A model generated the notes under the pieces. That model searched no databases. It was not told where the DNA came from and saw only the letters and a program-made list of their open reading frames with translations. Of a DNA stretch of 64,000 nt, positions 26,601-34,403 are shown one piece after another. A program made the translations under genes and the position numbers. The DNA comes from an uncultured Alistipes sp. Its GTDB lineage: Bacteria > Bacteroidota > Bacteroidia > Bacteroidales > Rikenellaceae. Numbering within the stretch: position 1 is the first letter of the stretch; every line of letters begins with the position of its first letter. The DNA is taken from assembly GCA_900550375.1 (NCBI GenBank), contig URRP01000003.1, positions 31,487-95,486 of the forward strand. Direction: 5' to 3'.

Positions 26601-27161
26601 ATGATCCCTCGCTGCATCCTCACCCCGCTGGCTTCGCCCGATACCCTTCGCGGGCAGGTGACCGGCGACGACTGGACCGCCGCAGCCGTTCTTCCGCCCC
26701 GACGACAGGCTGAATACCTCACTTGGCGCGCCGTCGTCTATCGCGAACTGGGGAGGGTGCACATCGGTTACGACGCGGCGGGCGGTCCCGTACTGATCGA
26801 CGATGCCCGCCAGATCGGCGTCTCGCACGGCGGCGGGTACGTCGCCGTCGCGATCTCCGACCGCCCCTGCGCGGTGGACATCGAATCCGAAACCCGCAAC
26901 TTCTCCCGTGCGGCAGCGCACTTTCTCACTCCGGCCGAAGCCGTACTCGCCGATGATCCCCGCACTGCAGGCGTCGTCTGGTGCGCCAAGGAGACGCTCT
27001 ACAAACAAGCCCGCCGGACAGGACTCGACCTGCTGCGTGACCTCGCGGTCGAACGGATCGACTTCGTGGCGGGCGAGGTCGTCGGCCGCATCTGCGGCGG
27101 CGAACCGATCCCGATGCAGCTCGAACTGCGCGAGGGGTTGATCGTCGTCTATGTTCTTTGA
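26601..27161 (+). CDS. 4'-phosphopantetheinyl transferase superfamily protein
   Basis: Transfers phosphopantetheine from CoA to a carrier-protein serine. The 186-residue Sfp/AcpT-like protein shows the paired motifs: AVDIESETR (metal-binding Asp and Glu) and WCAKETLYKQ about 40 residues later, spaced as in the family. Whether it serves fatty-acid ACP or a specialised carrier cannot be told. It follows gldE by 49 bp. The chromosome turns strongly AT-rich immediately after its stop. Confidence 0.85.
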   Translation: MIPRCILTPLASPDTLRGQVTGDDWTAAAVLPPRRQAEYLTWRAVVYRELGRVHIGYDAAGGPVLIDDARQIGVSHGGGYVAVAISDRPCAVDIESETRNFSRAAAHFLTPAEAVLADDPRTAGVVWCAKETLYKQARRTGLDLLRDLAVERIDFVAGEVVGRICGGEPIPMQLELREGLIVVYVL

Positions 27162-27239
27162 GGAAGAGAAGCAAGCCTTTCCGCGCCGGTCTCTATTCCC
27201 GATTCCCCGAGATATGCATCATTTATATCGTACCGTTAC

Positions 27240-27705
27240 AACAATGTAATATTGCATTATTCTCCTCGAAAACAATATATTATTGCACTTTCCGTGTTCC
27301 CAATCGAGAGAGAATAATAATAGCTCGCATTTATCCGTCGCTCGCCGGCGAATAAACAACCATATATTTGACTTCGCGCGCGAGGTCAAACAACATTAGA
27401 TTGCATAGATTCACACAAACCCAAGATACACAACACAATATAATATTGTATTCATCCTGCTATCTGAAGCTCATGCGATATCGTATTGCATAAACTCTTG
27501 AACAGATCGTATACAACAACTTGACATAATCTAATATCGTATCACCCACGCAAAGGACGATCGCAATATTACATTGTATTAATTTATGAGTCGGGTATAT
27601 ACAATTTAACATAGCAAGTAGCATATTTGGCTACGTCTCAAAGTCATACAATATTCAATTGTATTTGCATGTGTATTCGAAGGTGAAATACAATTATACA
27701 TTGTA
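27240..27705. repeat. Array of about twelve degenerate 17-bp palindromes
   Basis: An AT-rich, gene-free stretch holds repeated imperfect palindromes with consensus WACAAT-N5-ATTGYA. Starts, by reading, are 27240, 27271, 27313, 27355, 27389, 27434, 27474, 27525, 27562, 27600, 27647 and 27689. Spacings run 31 to 51 bp, mean about 41. Best copies are at 27434 (CACAAT-ATAAT-ATTGTA), 27647 (TACAAT-ATTCA-ATTGTA) and 27689 (TACAAT-TATAC-ATTGTA); those at 27313 and 27355 are weak. Intervening sequences are all different. The same palindrome also follows each structured RNA copy (27848, 28502, 43683, 44602). Function unknown; a protein-binding or recombination site array is the simplest reading. Confidence 0.7.
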
Positions 27706-27712
27706 TCATCGG

Positions 27713-27864
27713 GCCGCAAAAAGAATCCGTCCTGCCCGTCGCGGACAGAACACAGGAGTTGCAAAGGTGCGGTGTATTTCTTATTCAGGGTTCCTAATAC
27801 CTTCTGGCCGAAACGATTCTGTACGCTTTGTTTTTTATTTCCGATAATACAATATTTAATTGTA
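27713..27864 (+). ncRNA. Degenerate 3' copy of the structured RNA, with its palindrome
   Basis: Aligns with the 3' half of the RNA at 28277-28490. Shared segments are GCAAAGGTGCGGTGTATTTC (27771-27790) and the region around 27806 (CCTAATACCTTCTGGCCGAA). The T-run followed by ATTTCCGATA (27832-27845) and then the palindrome TACAAT-ATTTA-ATTGTA (27848-27864) also match. The 5' hairpins are missing and helix pairing is poor, so it is probably a relic. It brackets the regulator gene on the left as the full copy does on the right. Confidence 0.6.
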
Positions 27865-27881
27865 CTTCGGTCTCCCAAACA

Positions 27882-27907
27882 AATAACCTCCCGATCGGGA
27901 GGTTATT
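27882..27907 (-). terminator. 26-bp perfect palindrome at the regulator 3' end
   Basis: AATAACCTCCCGA and its exact complement meet head to head and overlap the stop codon of the minus-strand regulator. As RNA it folds into a strong hairpin; the following minus-strand TTTGTTT supports termination. Confidence 0.55.
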
Positions 27908-28202
27908 CCTCTTTCGGAGGATAATTCAACGGAGCGAAAAACTCGCCGAGAGTGATTTTATATAAAGTACAAAGCTTTAATATGGACGATAATGTCGGAG
28001 TAGAATCCCCTGTTTCATATCGTGAAATATCCAAATGTGTGAACTCAATAACATCCTCTTGAGAAAAACCATATTCTTTGCGTAGTTGTTGCATCCGCTC
28101 AACCAGCAATTTTTGAAATGAGTTATCTCTATATTTAGCTGCCTTTTCTTTCACGATTGCAAAAAAAGACTCAAATCGGCATTTTGGCACACGTGATATC
28201 AC
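27903..28202 (-). CDS. Small XRE-type helix-turn-helix regulator (locus A)
   Basis: A protein of up to 99 residues with a Cro/CI-type HTH at about residues 32-92: LLVERMQQLRKEYGFSQEDV, then FTHLDISRYETGDSTPTLSSILKLCTLYKITLGEFF. No effector domain is attached. The listed start is GTG at 28202 inside an 18-bp palindrome. A second GTG at 28190 or a start before LLVERM are alternatives. It is divergent from the structured RNA and paralogous to the regulator at 44008-44193. A repressor or autoregulator of the divergent region is inferred, not shown. Confidence 0.75.
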   Translation of the reverse strand: MISRVPKCRFESFFAIVKEKAAKYRDNSFQKLLVERMQQLRKEYGFSQEDVIEFTHLDISRYETGDSTPTLSSILKLCTLYKITLGEFFAPLNYPPKEE

Positions 28203-28206
28203 GTGT
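28189..28206. promoter_or_regulatory. 18-bp perfect palindrome, candidate operator
   Basis: ACACGTGATATCACGTGT reads identically on both strands. It covers the 5' end of the regulator ORF and lies 16 bp before the -7 element at 28223, so it is placed to control both directions. No identical copy is visible at the second locus. Confidence 0.55.
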
Positions 28207-28222
28207 ATTCGAAAAGTTTTCT

Positions 28223-28270
28223 TATATTTGCATAGCTAACCTTAACAATGCAGAAATTATGCTAACTTTG
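28223..28270 (+). promoter_or_regulatory. Two tandem -7 elements before the structured RNA
   Basis: TATATTTG at 28223-28230 and TAACTTTG at 28263-28270 both fit TAnnTTTG. The pair is conserved at the second locus (44319 and 44360) at nearly the same spacing (40 versus 41 bp). The second lies about 7 bp before the likely 5' end of the RNA. Clear TTTG -33 boxes are not seen. Confidence 0.6.
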
Positions 28271-28276
28271 CAATGG

Positions 28277-28490
28277 AATAGCTCGGCATAGCCGACAGAC
28301 ATAATAAAGAGCAGCAACTCTTTATACCTCATCAGAAAAATAGGCACTTTTTGAAGCATAGGTATAAATGTTGCCAGCCCTTGTTTTGTTCCGTCCGAAA
28401 GGACGGGACTTGCAAGGGCGCGGTGCATTTTCTTGCTTCGGGTAGCCTATACCTTCTGATGGAATTTGCAACCGTGTCCCTTGCTTTTTT
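28277..28490 (+). ncRNA. Structured RNA of about 214 nt (locus A copy)
   Basis: Four helices can be drawn. H1: TCGGC 28283-28287 with GCCGA 28291-28295. H2: GCAAC..TTTATACC 28314-28328 with GGTATAAA.GTTGC 28361-28374. H3: GCCCTTG 28377-28383 with CAAGGGC 28413-28419, enclosing GTTCCGTCC 28388-28396 and GGACGGGAC 28401-28409 around a GAAA tetraloop. H4: GCGGTGCA 28420-28427 with TGCAACCGT 28467-28475, followed by a U-run at 28485-28490. All four are kept with compensatory or wobble changes in the copy at 44374-44590, which supports a real RNA on this strand. It is not tRNA, tmRNA or RNase P by eye. It could be a trans-acting RNA or the leader of the gene at 28589. It may belong to a known Bacteroidales RNA family. 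Confidence 0.75.
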
Positions 28491-28501
28491 ATTTCCGATA
28501 T

Positions 28502-28518
28502 TACAATATTGCATTGCA
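28502..28518. repeat. 17-bp palindrome after the RNA (locus A)
   Basis: TACAAT-ATTGC-ATTGCA, 11 bp after the RNA U-run and preceded by ATTTCCGATA, the same context as at 27848 and 43683. Confidence 0.65.
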
Positions 28519-28588
28519 TACCGAGATCGCGGGGACAGAGAGATTTCACAAATCGACAGACGAAATTACTCACCAAACCCCATTCCTT

Positions 28589-29113
28589 ATGAAAACTTCC
28601 GCTTCGGAGCGTCCGCAGGCGACGGACGATCTCTTCATCGATCCCGAACTCTACGACCAAGTATACACCGACTCGACCGAATTCCTCGACGCACATCGCT
28701 ATTCGGTGCTCTCGACCGAACTGCCGCTCGAATACCTCTGGAAATGGCGGATGCCCTCGGCCGAAGGAAGAGCCGAGCGGAAACACTTCCGCGAACTGAT
28801 CTTCTCCGAGCAGGAGGGCGTGCTCGTACACCTCCCCTTCGATATTTTCGCCTACGCCTGCGAGAAGCGTTTCGGGCCCGCCATCGACGAAGAAACGAAG
28901 CAGCGTTACGTAGAAGCGTTCACCACGTTTCAGGTCCTGCTGGCAAGCATCTTCTATTTCCACGTACACGAAAAAACCGATCTGATCCCGCCCTTCGACC
29001 TCTTCGATCTGGACGATTATGAAGAGTTGTACGAGCGATTGCCCGAGAGTCTGGCTGCCGCCGACCCCGACTTCGAACGCGAGATACAAGCCGAACGGAA
29101 TATACTCGGATAG
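28589..29113 (+). CDS. Small acidic protein of unknown function (locus A)
   Basis: A 174-residue soluble acidic protein without signal peptide or membrane helix. It is a paralogue of the protein at 44725-45306. Both have an EEGVL-x-x-LPF/LN-x-F core (here residues 81-92), an aromatic-rich helix (FQVLLASIFYFH) and a PFDLFDLDDYEELYE segment near the C-terminus. No known domain is recognised. The start follows the structured RNA by about 100 nt and is the first ATG after the palindrome. Base composition returns to the genome norm here, unlike the AT-rich sequence upstream. Confidence 0.75.
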   Translation: MKTSASERPQATDDLFIDPELYDQVYTDSTEFLDAHRYSVLSTELPLEYLWKWRMPSAEGRAERKHFRELIFSEQEGVLVHLPFDIFAYACEKRFGPAIDEETKQRYVEAFTTFQVLLASIFYFHVHEKTDLIPPFDLFDLDDYEELYERLPESLAAADPDFEREIQAERNILG

Positions 29114-29352
29114 GCAGGTTTGTACAGGCGGCCGCCCGCTTGTCGCAGAGTCGTATGCTGCCCGGCCGGAACACGGCGAACAACGCCGCTGCACGCAGGT
29201 TCCGCGCCACGCACCGCTTCGCTCGCACGATGCCCGGCGGGGATGCGACGATCCTCCGTTCGGCACAAGATGAACGTTTTAACGAATTCACCCCCGCCGC
29301 AGATTGCAGCAGGGGTGAAATCCATTCTCAGCGGCGGAAGTACTCCGGCCGA

Positions 29353-30177
29353 TCAACGACCGTGCAGGGGTTCCCAGTCCAATCGCAGATCGGGAAGCCC
29401 CGTCAACTCGCGCACCGCGCGGCGGCCCTCCTCGCCCAGCGAAAGGGAGCAGCGGTTGACGAAAAGCGCGATATGGCGGTCGATCACCTCGTCTTCCAGC
29501 TCGCGGGCGTGTTCCTTGACGAACGCGCGCGACACCGTCGGGTGTTCGAGGGCATAGGCAATACTGTCGTGCAATACTTTTTCGAAGGTACGCCGCACCT
29601 CCGCCGGCAGTTCACGGCTCGCCACGATGGCTCCCAGCGGCAGCGGCAACCCCGTCTGCTGCTCCCAGAGCGCTCCCAGATCGGCCACCAGCTCCAGATT
29701 GTGCCGTTCGTAGGTGAATCGCCCCTCATGGATCAGCACCCCCGCATCGAAAGCACCCCGTTCGACCGCCGCGGCGATCTCGGAGAAGAGTACCGGCGTG
29801 CGGTCGACGAACTCGGGAAAGAACCGCAGCAGCATGGCGTTGGCCGTAGTAAGCTCACCCGGGATGGCGACGCGCCGGATCGGCGACCGATCGCCGCGGC
29901 GGCGCACAAGCAGCTGCCCGTTGCCCCGTCCGAGCGCCGATCCGCTGTCGAGCAGTGCATAGCGGTCGACGACGGCCGGCAGCACGGCATAGCTGATCTT
30001 CGAGATATCGGGACCGTCGGGCGAGGCGACACCCTCGTTCAACTCCTCGATATCCTGAAAATCGACCTCGAACGACAACCCCTGCGTCGGGATGCGGCCG
30101 TTGAGGAGCGCATCGAACATGAAGGTGTCATTGGGGCAGGGCGAGATGCGGAGTCGCAGCCGATCAGTCATCATCAT
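29353..30177 (-). CDS. mqnD: 1,4-dihydroxy-6-naphthoate synthase (futalosine pathway)
   Basis: Converts cyclic dehypoxanthine futalosine to 1,4-dihydroxy-6-naphthoate in menaquinone synthesis. The protein of about 274 residues has the family start LRISPCPNDTFMFDALLNGRI. It has a periplasmic-binding-protein-like fold with DISKISYAVLPAVVDRYALLDSGSALG and the segment FDAGVLIHEGRFTY. Three consecutive ATGs (30177, 30174, 30171) are possible starts. They overlap the stop of the upstream small membrane protein gene, so the genes are coupled. mqnB lies two genes upstream, confirming the pathway. Confidence 0.92.
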   Translation of the reverse strand: MMMTDRLRLRISPCPNDTFMFDALLNGRIPTQGLSFEVDFQDIEELNEGVASPDGPDISKISYAVLPAVVDRYALLDSGSALGRGNGQLLVRRRGDRSPIRRVAIPGELTTANAMLLRFFPEFVDRTPVLFSEIAAAVERGAFDAGVLIHEGRFTYERHNLELVADLGALWEQQTGLPLPLGAIVASRELPAEVRRTFEKVLHDSIAYALEHPTVSRAFVKEHARELEDEVIDRHIALFVNRCSLSLGEEGRRAVRELTGLPDLRLDWEPLHGR

Positions 30178-30394
30178 CGGCCGAAAGCCGTTTTTTGGCG
30201 ACCGTCTTCTCCGACTTGCTCCGACCGCCGAAACGGCCGATCAGGAAGCCCGCCAAGAAGATCACCACCCAGATAACGAGCGTCGTGATCTTGCCCATAG
30301 CCCAGACATAGATCTCGCTCGAATAGAAAATCAACAGAAAGAAGAGCACCAGCGCTGCGGCGATGCCGATCATCCATTTGGTAGATGTTTTCAT
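30164..30394 (-). CDS. Small two-helix membrane protein
   Basis: A 76-residue protein with two hydrophobic segments (IGIAAALVLFFLLIFY and ITTLVIWVVIFLAGFLIG) and a charged C-terminal tail ending in four Asp. No family recognised. It lies between mqnB and mqnD, 4 nt after the former and overlapping the latter, so it is translated as part of that operon. The start is ATG at 30392-30394. Confidence 0.7.
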   Translation of the reverse strand: MKTSTKWMIGIAAALVLFFLLIFYSSEIYVWAMGKITTLVIWVVIFLAGFLIGRFGGRSKSEKTVAKKRLSADDDD

Positions 30395-30398
30395 AAAC

Positions 30399-30932
30399 CT
30401 ATCGAATTTGAATTTCGTTGACAATCCGTTCCAACTCCTGCGCCAGCGCCTCACAGGCCTCCGCCACACGCCATGCGGCGAAGGGTTCGCCCACGCGGTT
30501 CGAGACGGCACGCACCTCGGCGGCCGGTACGTCCAGCGCCGCGGCGACGGCGAAAAACGCAGCGCCCTCCATATTCTCCACGTCGGCACCGGCGGACTCG
30601 GCGCCGCTTCGGGCGACGCTGTTCGACACCGCCGTGCGCAGGCCCGGCAGGTCAGACGTCGGACGGTAGACGTCGGCATACTTCGCCGGCAGTCCTGCCA
30701 TACGCTCCTCGGCCACGGCAACCACCTCGCCGAGCGCGATATTCGACACAGGATACACTCCTGCAATCCCCGCCAGCAGCAGCCGTTCGGGGCGTTCGGC
30801 GACGATCGTTCGCGCCGTCGCAGCAGCGGCAGCGGCGAGTCCTACACCCGTGATACGGCACGCAACGTCGGGACAACGCCGCCGGAAAGCTTCGGCTTCG
30901 CCTGCCGTGGGAAAGAGGACGACCGTGCGCAT
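30399..30932 (-). CDS. mqnB: Futalosine hydrolase
   Basis: Cleaves futalosine to dehypoxanthine futalosine and hypoxanthine, a futalosine-route menaquinone step. The 177-residue protein belongs to the nucleoside phosphorylase (PNP/UDP) superfamily. It has the N-terminal VLFPTAGEAEAFRR, GIAGVYPVSNIALGEVV, and the substrate motif VENMEGAAFFAVA with the conserved Met-Glu. The start at 30932 is used because the earlier ATG at 30959 overlaps the peptidase gene. Most of the pathway (mqnA, C, E) is outside the window. Confidence 0.9.
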   Translation of the reverse strand: MRTVVLFPTAGEAEAFRRRCPDVACRITGVGLAAAAAATARTIVAERPERLLLAGIAGVYPVSNIALGEVVAVAEERMAGLPAKYADVYRPTSDLPGLRTAVSNSVARSGAESAGADVENMEGAAFFAVAAALDVPAAEVRAVSNRVGEPFAAWRVAEACEALAQELERIVNEIQIR

Positions 30933-30936
30933 GGGA

Positions 30937-32334
30937 TTATCGGCCGACGACGGCCTCAAGCTCCTCGACCGTCACGGGGATCGTACGGTCGCCGATGATA
31001 CGGCAGCCGGAGTCGGTCACCAACAGGTCGTCTTCGATGCGGATGCCGCCGAAATCGAGGTAGCGGCTGCGCAGCAGGTCGTAGTCGACGATGCCGCGGA
31101 ACTTGCCTTCGGCCTCGCACTTGTCGATGAGCGCCGGAATGAAATAGATACCCGGCTCGTCGCTCAGGATCGTGCCCGGACGCAGCCGCCACGTAGCACG
31201 GTGGAGGCAGGTGGCCGACTGTGCGGCGCGCTCGGCTACGAGCGAGTAGTCGAAGCTGCGCTCGCCGATATTCTCGCAGTCATGCACGTCCATGCCCAGC
31301 CCGTGACCCAGTCCGTGCGGCATGAAGAGATACATGGCACCCGCGGCGACAGCATCCTCGGCCGAACCTTTGAGCAGTCCCACGCCCACAAGCCCCTCTG
31401 CCAGCTTGCGGTAGGCTTCGAGGTGTACCTCCTGCATATACATCATCCCCGGGCGCACGATACGTGCGATATGGTCGTGACATGCCAGCACGATGTCATA
31501 GATCTCGCGCTGCTGCGCCGTGAAGCGGCCGCTGACGGGGTAGGTGCGCGTATGATCCGAGCAGTAGTTCATAAGATTCTCGCCGCCGGCGTCGACCAGC
31601 AGCAGCCGTCCGTCGGCGAGCACCCCCTCCGAATTGAGGTTGTGCAGCGTCTCGCCGTGCTGCGAGACGATCGACGGGAACGACACGCCGAGTCCCATCG
31701 ACTTGGCGACGCCCTCGATCGTACCGGCGATTTCGCGCTCGACGACGCCCGCACGGCACATCCGCATGGCGGTGGTGTGCATGGCGTAGCCGATATGGAA
31801 GGCGTCTTCCATCTGGGCCACCTCCTCGGCGCTCTTGATCTCGCGCATCTCCGCGACGGCGAACATCAGGTCGACCGACTTGTAGTCGTGCAGCAGCGCG
31901 GGAGCGATTCCCAGCAGCGCCGAGAGTTGCAGCTTCGTCTCGCCGCGGTAGGGCGGCAGGTAGTGCACACGACGGCCGAGGCGGATCGCGGCGGCCAGAT
32001 AGTCGGCGAGCGCCGCCAGCGGACGGCAATCGGCGACACCCACCTCGGCTCCCAGTTCGCGCAGCGTGGGCTGCGGGCCGGTCCAAATGATGTCGTCGAC
32101 GGTGAAGTCGTCGCCGAAGAGCATCTGCTCGCCCGTATCGGCATCGACGACACCGACCAGCGACGGGATGTTAAGCCCGAAATAGTAGCGGAACGTCGAA
32201 TCCTGACGGAAATAATAAGCGTTATTGGGGTAGTTGTTGGGGGCAGGCGGATTGCCCGGCAGCAGGATCACCCCGCCGCCCATCTTGGCGCGCAGCTCGG
32301 CGCGGCGCGAAACGTAGGTTTTGACCGGAAACAT
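30937..32334 (-). CDS. M24 family aminopeptidase P
   Basis: Xaa-Pro aminopeptidase that removes an N-terminal residue before proline. The 465-residue protein has an N-terminal creatinase-like domain and a C-terminal pita-bread domain. Dinuclear metal ligands are visible: VDAGGE, SDHTRTYP, MPHGLGHGLGMD, DEPGIYF and IRIEDDLLV. The stop lies 4 nt before the mqnB start, so it shares the menaquinone operon transcript although the biochemical link is unclear. Confidence 0.93.
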   Translation of the reverse strand: MFPVKTYVSRRAELRAKMGGGVILLPGNPPAPNNYPNNAYYFRQDSTFRYYFGLNIPSLVGVVDADTGEQMLFGDDFTVDDIIWTGPQPTLRELGAEVGVADCRPLAALADYLAAAIRLGRRVHYLPPYRGETKLQLSALLGIAPALLHDYKSVDLMFAVAEMREIKSAEEVAQMEDAFHIGYAMHTTAMRMCRAGVVEREIAGTIEGVAKSMGLGVSFPSIVSQHGETLHNLNSEGVLADGRLLLVDAGGENLMNYCSDHTRTYPVSGRFTAQQREIYDIVLACHDHIARIVRPGMMYMQEVHLEAYRKLAEGLVGVGLLKGSAEDAVAAGAMYLFMPHGLGHGLGMDVHDCENIGERSFDYSLVAERAAQSATCLHRATWRLRPGTILSDEPGIYFIPALIDKCEAEGKFRGIVDYDLLRSRYLDFGGIRIEDDLLVTDSGCRIIGDRTIPVTVEELEAVVGR

Positions 32335-32363
32335 GGCAGTTTTCTGTTTTTAAGTCGCCTCCG

Positions 32364-33065
32364 TTAGCGGCGGTTGCCCAGCAGCCGCAGCATATAGAGG
32401 AACAGGTTGATAAAATCGAGGTAGAGCGACAACGCACCCAGCAGCGCCAGCTTCTGCATCGTCTCGTCGACCTCGGCGCCGGAGTAGATCATACGCTTGA
32501 TGCGCTGCGTGTCGTAGGCCGTCAGCCCGACGAAGAGCAGAATGCCGATATAGGTGACGATCCACATGAGCGCTTCGCTTCGGAGGAAAAGATTCACCAG
32601 CGAGGCGATGACGACCCCCACGAGCGCCATCACCAGCAGGTTGCGCCACGACGAGAGGTCACGGCCCGTAACGAAGCCGTAGAGCGACATCGCGCCGAAC
32701 ATACCGGCCGTGACGAGGAACGTCAGTCCGATCGAGCCGAGGTCGTAGACGAGGAAGATGACCGACAACGTGGCGCCGTTGACGACCGAATAGGCAATGA
32801 ACAGCAGCGTAGCCGTCAGGAACGACATGCGCAGGATATTGGCCGCGAGCACCATCACGAGCACCAGCTCGCCGATAATCAGGCCGTAAAAAATGAACCG
32901 GTTGCTGAAGATCGCCTGCAACAAGCTCTCGGAGCCGGCAACTGCATAGGCCGTCAGTGCCGTCAGGCAGAGGGCCATCGTCATCCAGAGGTAGACGCTG
33001 CGGAAAAGCGTCACGCGCGCGGCGTCGGGGCGGGCGGCGGTCAGCGTTGATTTGGTTGTTTCCAT
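32364..33065 (-). CDS. Bax inhibitor-1/YccA family membrane protein
   Basis: A 233-residue integral membrane protein with seven predicted helices. The family pattern is visible: an N-terminal cytoplasmic tail, then segment AYSVVNGATLSVIFLVYD and the C-terminal signature LFVGLTAYDTQRIKRM with conserved Asp. E. coli relatives include YccA, which modulates FtsH. The ATG at 33065 is chosen because an upstream in-frame start adds a basic non-conserved tail. C-terminal LGNRR ends 29 bp before the aminopeptidase. Confidence 0.9.
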   Translation of the reverse strand: METTKSTLTAARPDAARVTLFRSVYLWMTMALCLTALTAYAVAGSESLLQAIFSNRFIFYGLIIGELVLVMVLAANILRMSFLTATLLFIAYSVVNGATLSVIFLVYDLGSIGLTFLVTAGMFGAMSLYGFVTGRDLSSWRNLLVMALVGVVIASLVNLFLRSEALMWIVTYIGILLFVGLTAYDTQRIKRMIYSGAEVDETMQKLALLGALSLYLDFINLFLYMLRLLGNRR

Positions 33066-33125
33066 CGTATCGATTTTTAAATTGTTATCTCTCTTCCGTT
33101 TTCTATGCAAAAGGCGTGCGGCGGA

Positions 33126-34385
33126 TCAGTCGGGCTGCGAATTCGAGGCGTCGGAGGCGACGAACTTGTAAAGCTGGTCGCCGCGTCGCACCAGCGTCGG
33201 GGTTTTCAGCGAGCAGAAGACTCCCTGCACGGCCTCTGCCGCCGGAGCGTTGCCCACGTAGGGGGCGGCCGTCAGTTCGACCACGCCCGTAGTCGGCCCC
33301 TGAAAGAACAACTCGTCGCCGCGCCGCACGGGCGACGCTTCGACATAAACCTCGGCCACCGACTGCTTCTTGAAATAGTTGGTTACCTTACCCACATAGA
33401 CCTTGCGGCGCGTGGCCGACGATCCGTAGTGCTCGGTATGCTCAGCCATCGGCGCACCGGCGTAATAGCCCTGCCAAAAACCGCGATTGAAGACCGTCGC
33501 CAGCTCCTCCTTCAGCGCAGCGGCCAGCTCGGGAGTATATTCGCCCGCCTCCATCGCCCGCAGGGCACGGTCGTAGCATCCGACGACCCGCTTGACGTAC
33601 TCCGCGCCGCGTGCACGTCCCTCGATTTTGAGCACCCGCACGCCGGCGGCGAGGAACCGGTCGAGGAAATCGATCGTGCAGAGGTCTTTGGGCGAAAGGA
33701 GGTACTGCCCGTCGGTCGAGAGCTGCGCGCCCGTCTCCACGTCGGTGAGCGTATACTTGCGGCGGCAGATCTGGCGGCAGGCGCCGCGGTTGGCCGAACA
33801 ACCCGTCTCGTGCAGCGACAGGTAGCACTTGCCCGAAACGGCCATGCACAGTGCGCCGTGAGCGAACATCTCGATGCGCACCGGCTCGCCCGAAGGGCCG
33901 CAGATATGCTGCTGGTCGATCGCACGGGCGATGCGGCCGATCTGGTCGAGCGACAGTTCGCGCGCCAGCACCACCACGTCGGCCCACTGCGAGAAGAACT
34001 TCACCGCCTCGCTGTTGGTGAGGTTGCACTGCGTGGAGATATGGACCTCCACCCCGATGCGGCGCGCATAGAGAATCACCGACAGATCGGAGGCGATCAC
34101 TGCGTCGACGCCTGCGGCGCGAGCGCTGTCGACGAGCGCGTGCATCTGCCGCAACTCGTCCTCGTAGATCACCGTGTTGACCGTCAGGTAGGTTTTCACC
34201 CTCGCTGCATGAGCGATCCCGACGATTCGCTCCAGATCGTCCGGTGTAAAGTTGGCGGCCGACTTCGACCGCATATTGAGTTGCCCCACGCCGAAATAAA
34301 CGGCGTCGGCACCGGCCTGTATGGCCGCCTGCAACGCCTCGTAGCTTCCGGCGGGAGCCATCAGTTCTATATCGCTTCGTTTCAC
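33126..34385 (-). CDS. U32 family peptidase-like protein
   Basis: A 419-residue protein of the collagenase-like U32 family, starting IELMAPAGSYEALQAAIQAGADAVYFG. The signature region includes ARELSLDQIGRIA and EMFAHGALCMAVSGKCYLS, followed by a cysteine cluster (CSANRGACRQICRR) that may bind iron-sulfur. Some members (RlhA, TrhP, UbiU/V) act in RNA or ubiquinone hydroxylation using prephenate or O2-independent chemistry. A tRNA or rRNA hydroxylation role is therefore as likely as proteolysis. Confidence 0.88.
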   Translation of the reverse strand: MKRSDIELMAPAGSYEALQAAIQAGADAVYFGVGQLNMRSKSAANFTPDDLERIVGIAHAARVKTYLTVNTVIYEDELRQMHALVDSARAAGVDAVIASDLSVILYARRIGVEVHISTQCNLTNSEAVKFFSQWADVVVLARELSLDQIGRIARAIDQQHICGPSGEPVRIEMFAHGALCMAVSGKCYLSLHETGCSANRGACRQICRRKYTLTDVETGAQLSTDGQYLLSPKDLCTIDFLDRFLAAGVRVLKIEGRARGAEYVKRVVGCYDRALRAMEAGEYTPELAAALKEELATVFNRGFWQGYYAGAPMAEHTEHYGSSATRRKVYVGKVTNYFKKQSVAEVYVEASPVRRGDELFFQGPTTGVVELTAAPYVGNAPAAEAVQGVFCSLKTPTLVRRGDQLYKFVASDASNSQPD

Positions 34386-34403
34386 TGCGCTTCGAATTAA
34401 AAA

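Noticed and set aside
27240..27705. CRISPR array
   Set aside because: Repeats are 17-bp diverged palindromes, spacers vary from about 14 to 34 bp, and no cas gene is present in 64 kb.
28222..28428. Minus-strand ORF (MHRALASPVL...) resembling one at 44244-44636
   Set aside because: The two peptides look alike, but the plus-strand RNA helices covary, other frames over the same DNA are also similar, and promoter and U-run face plus. The peptide similarity is best explained by RNA conservation.
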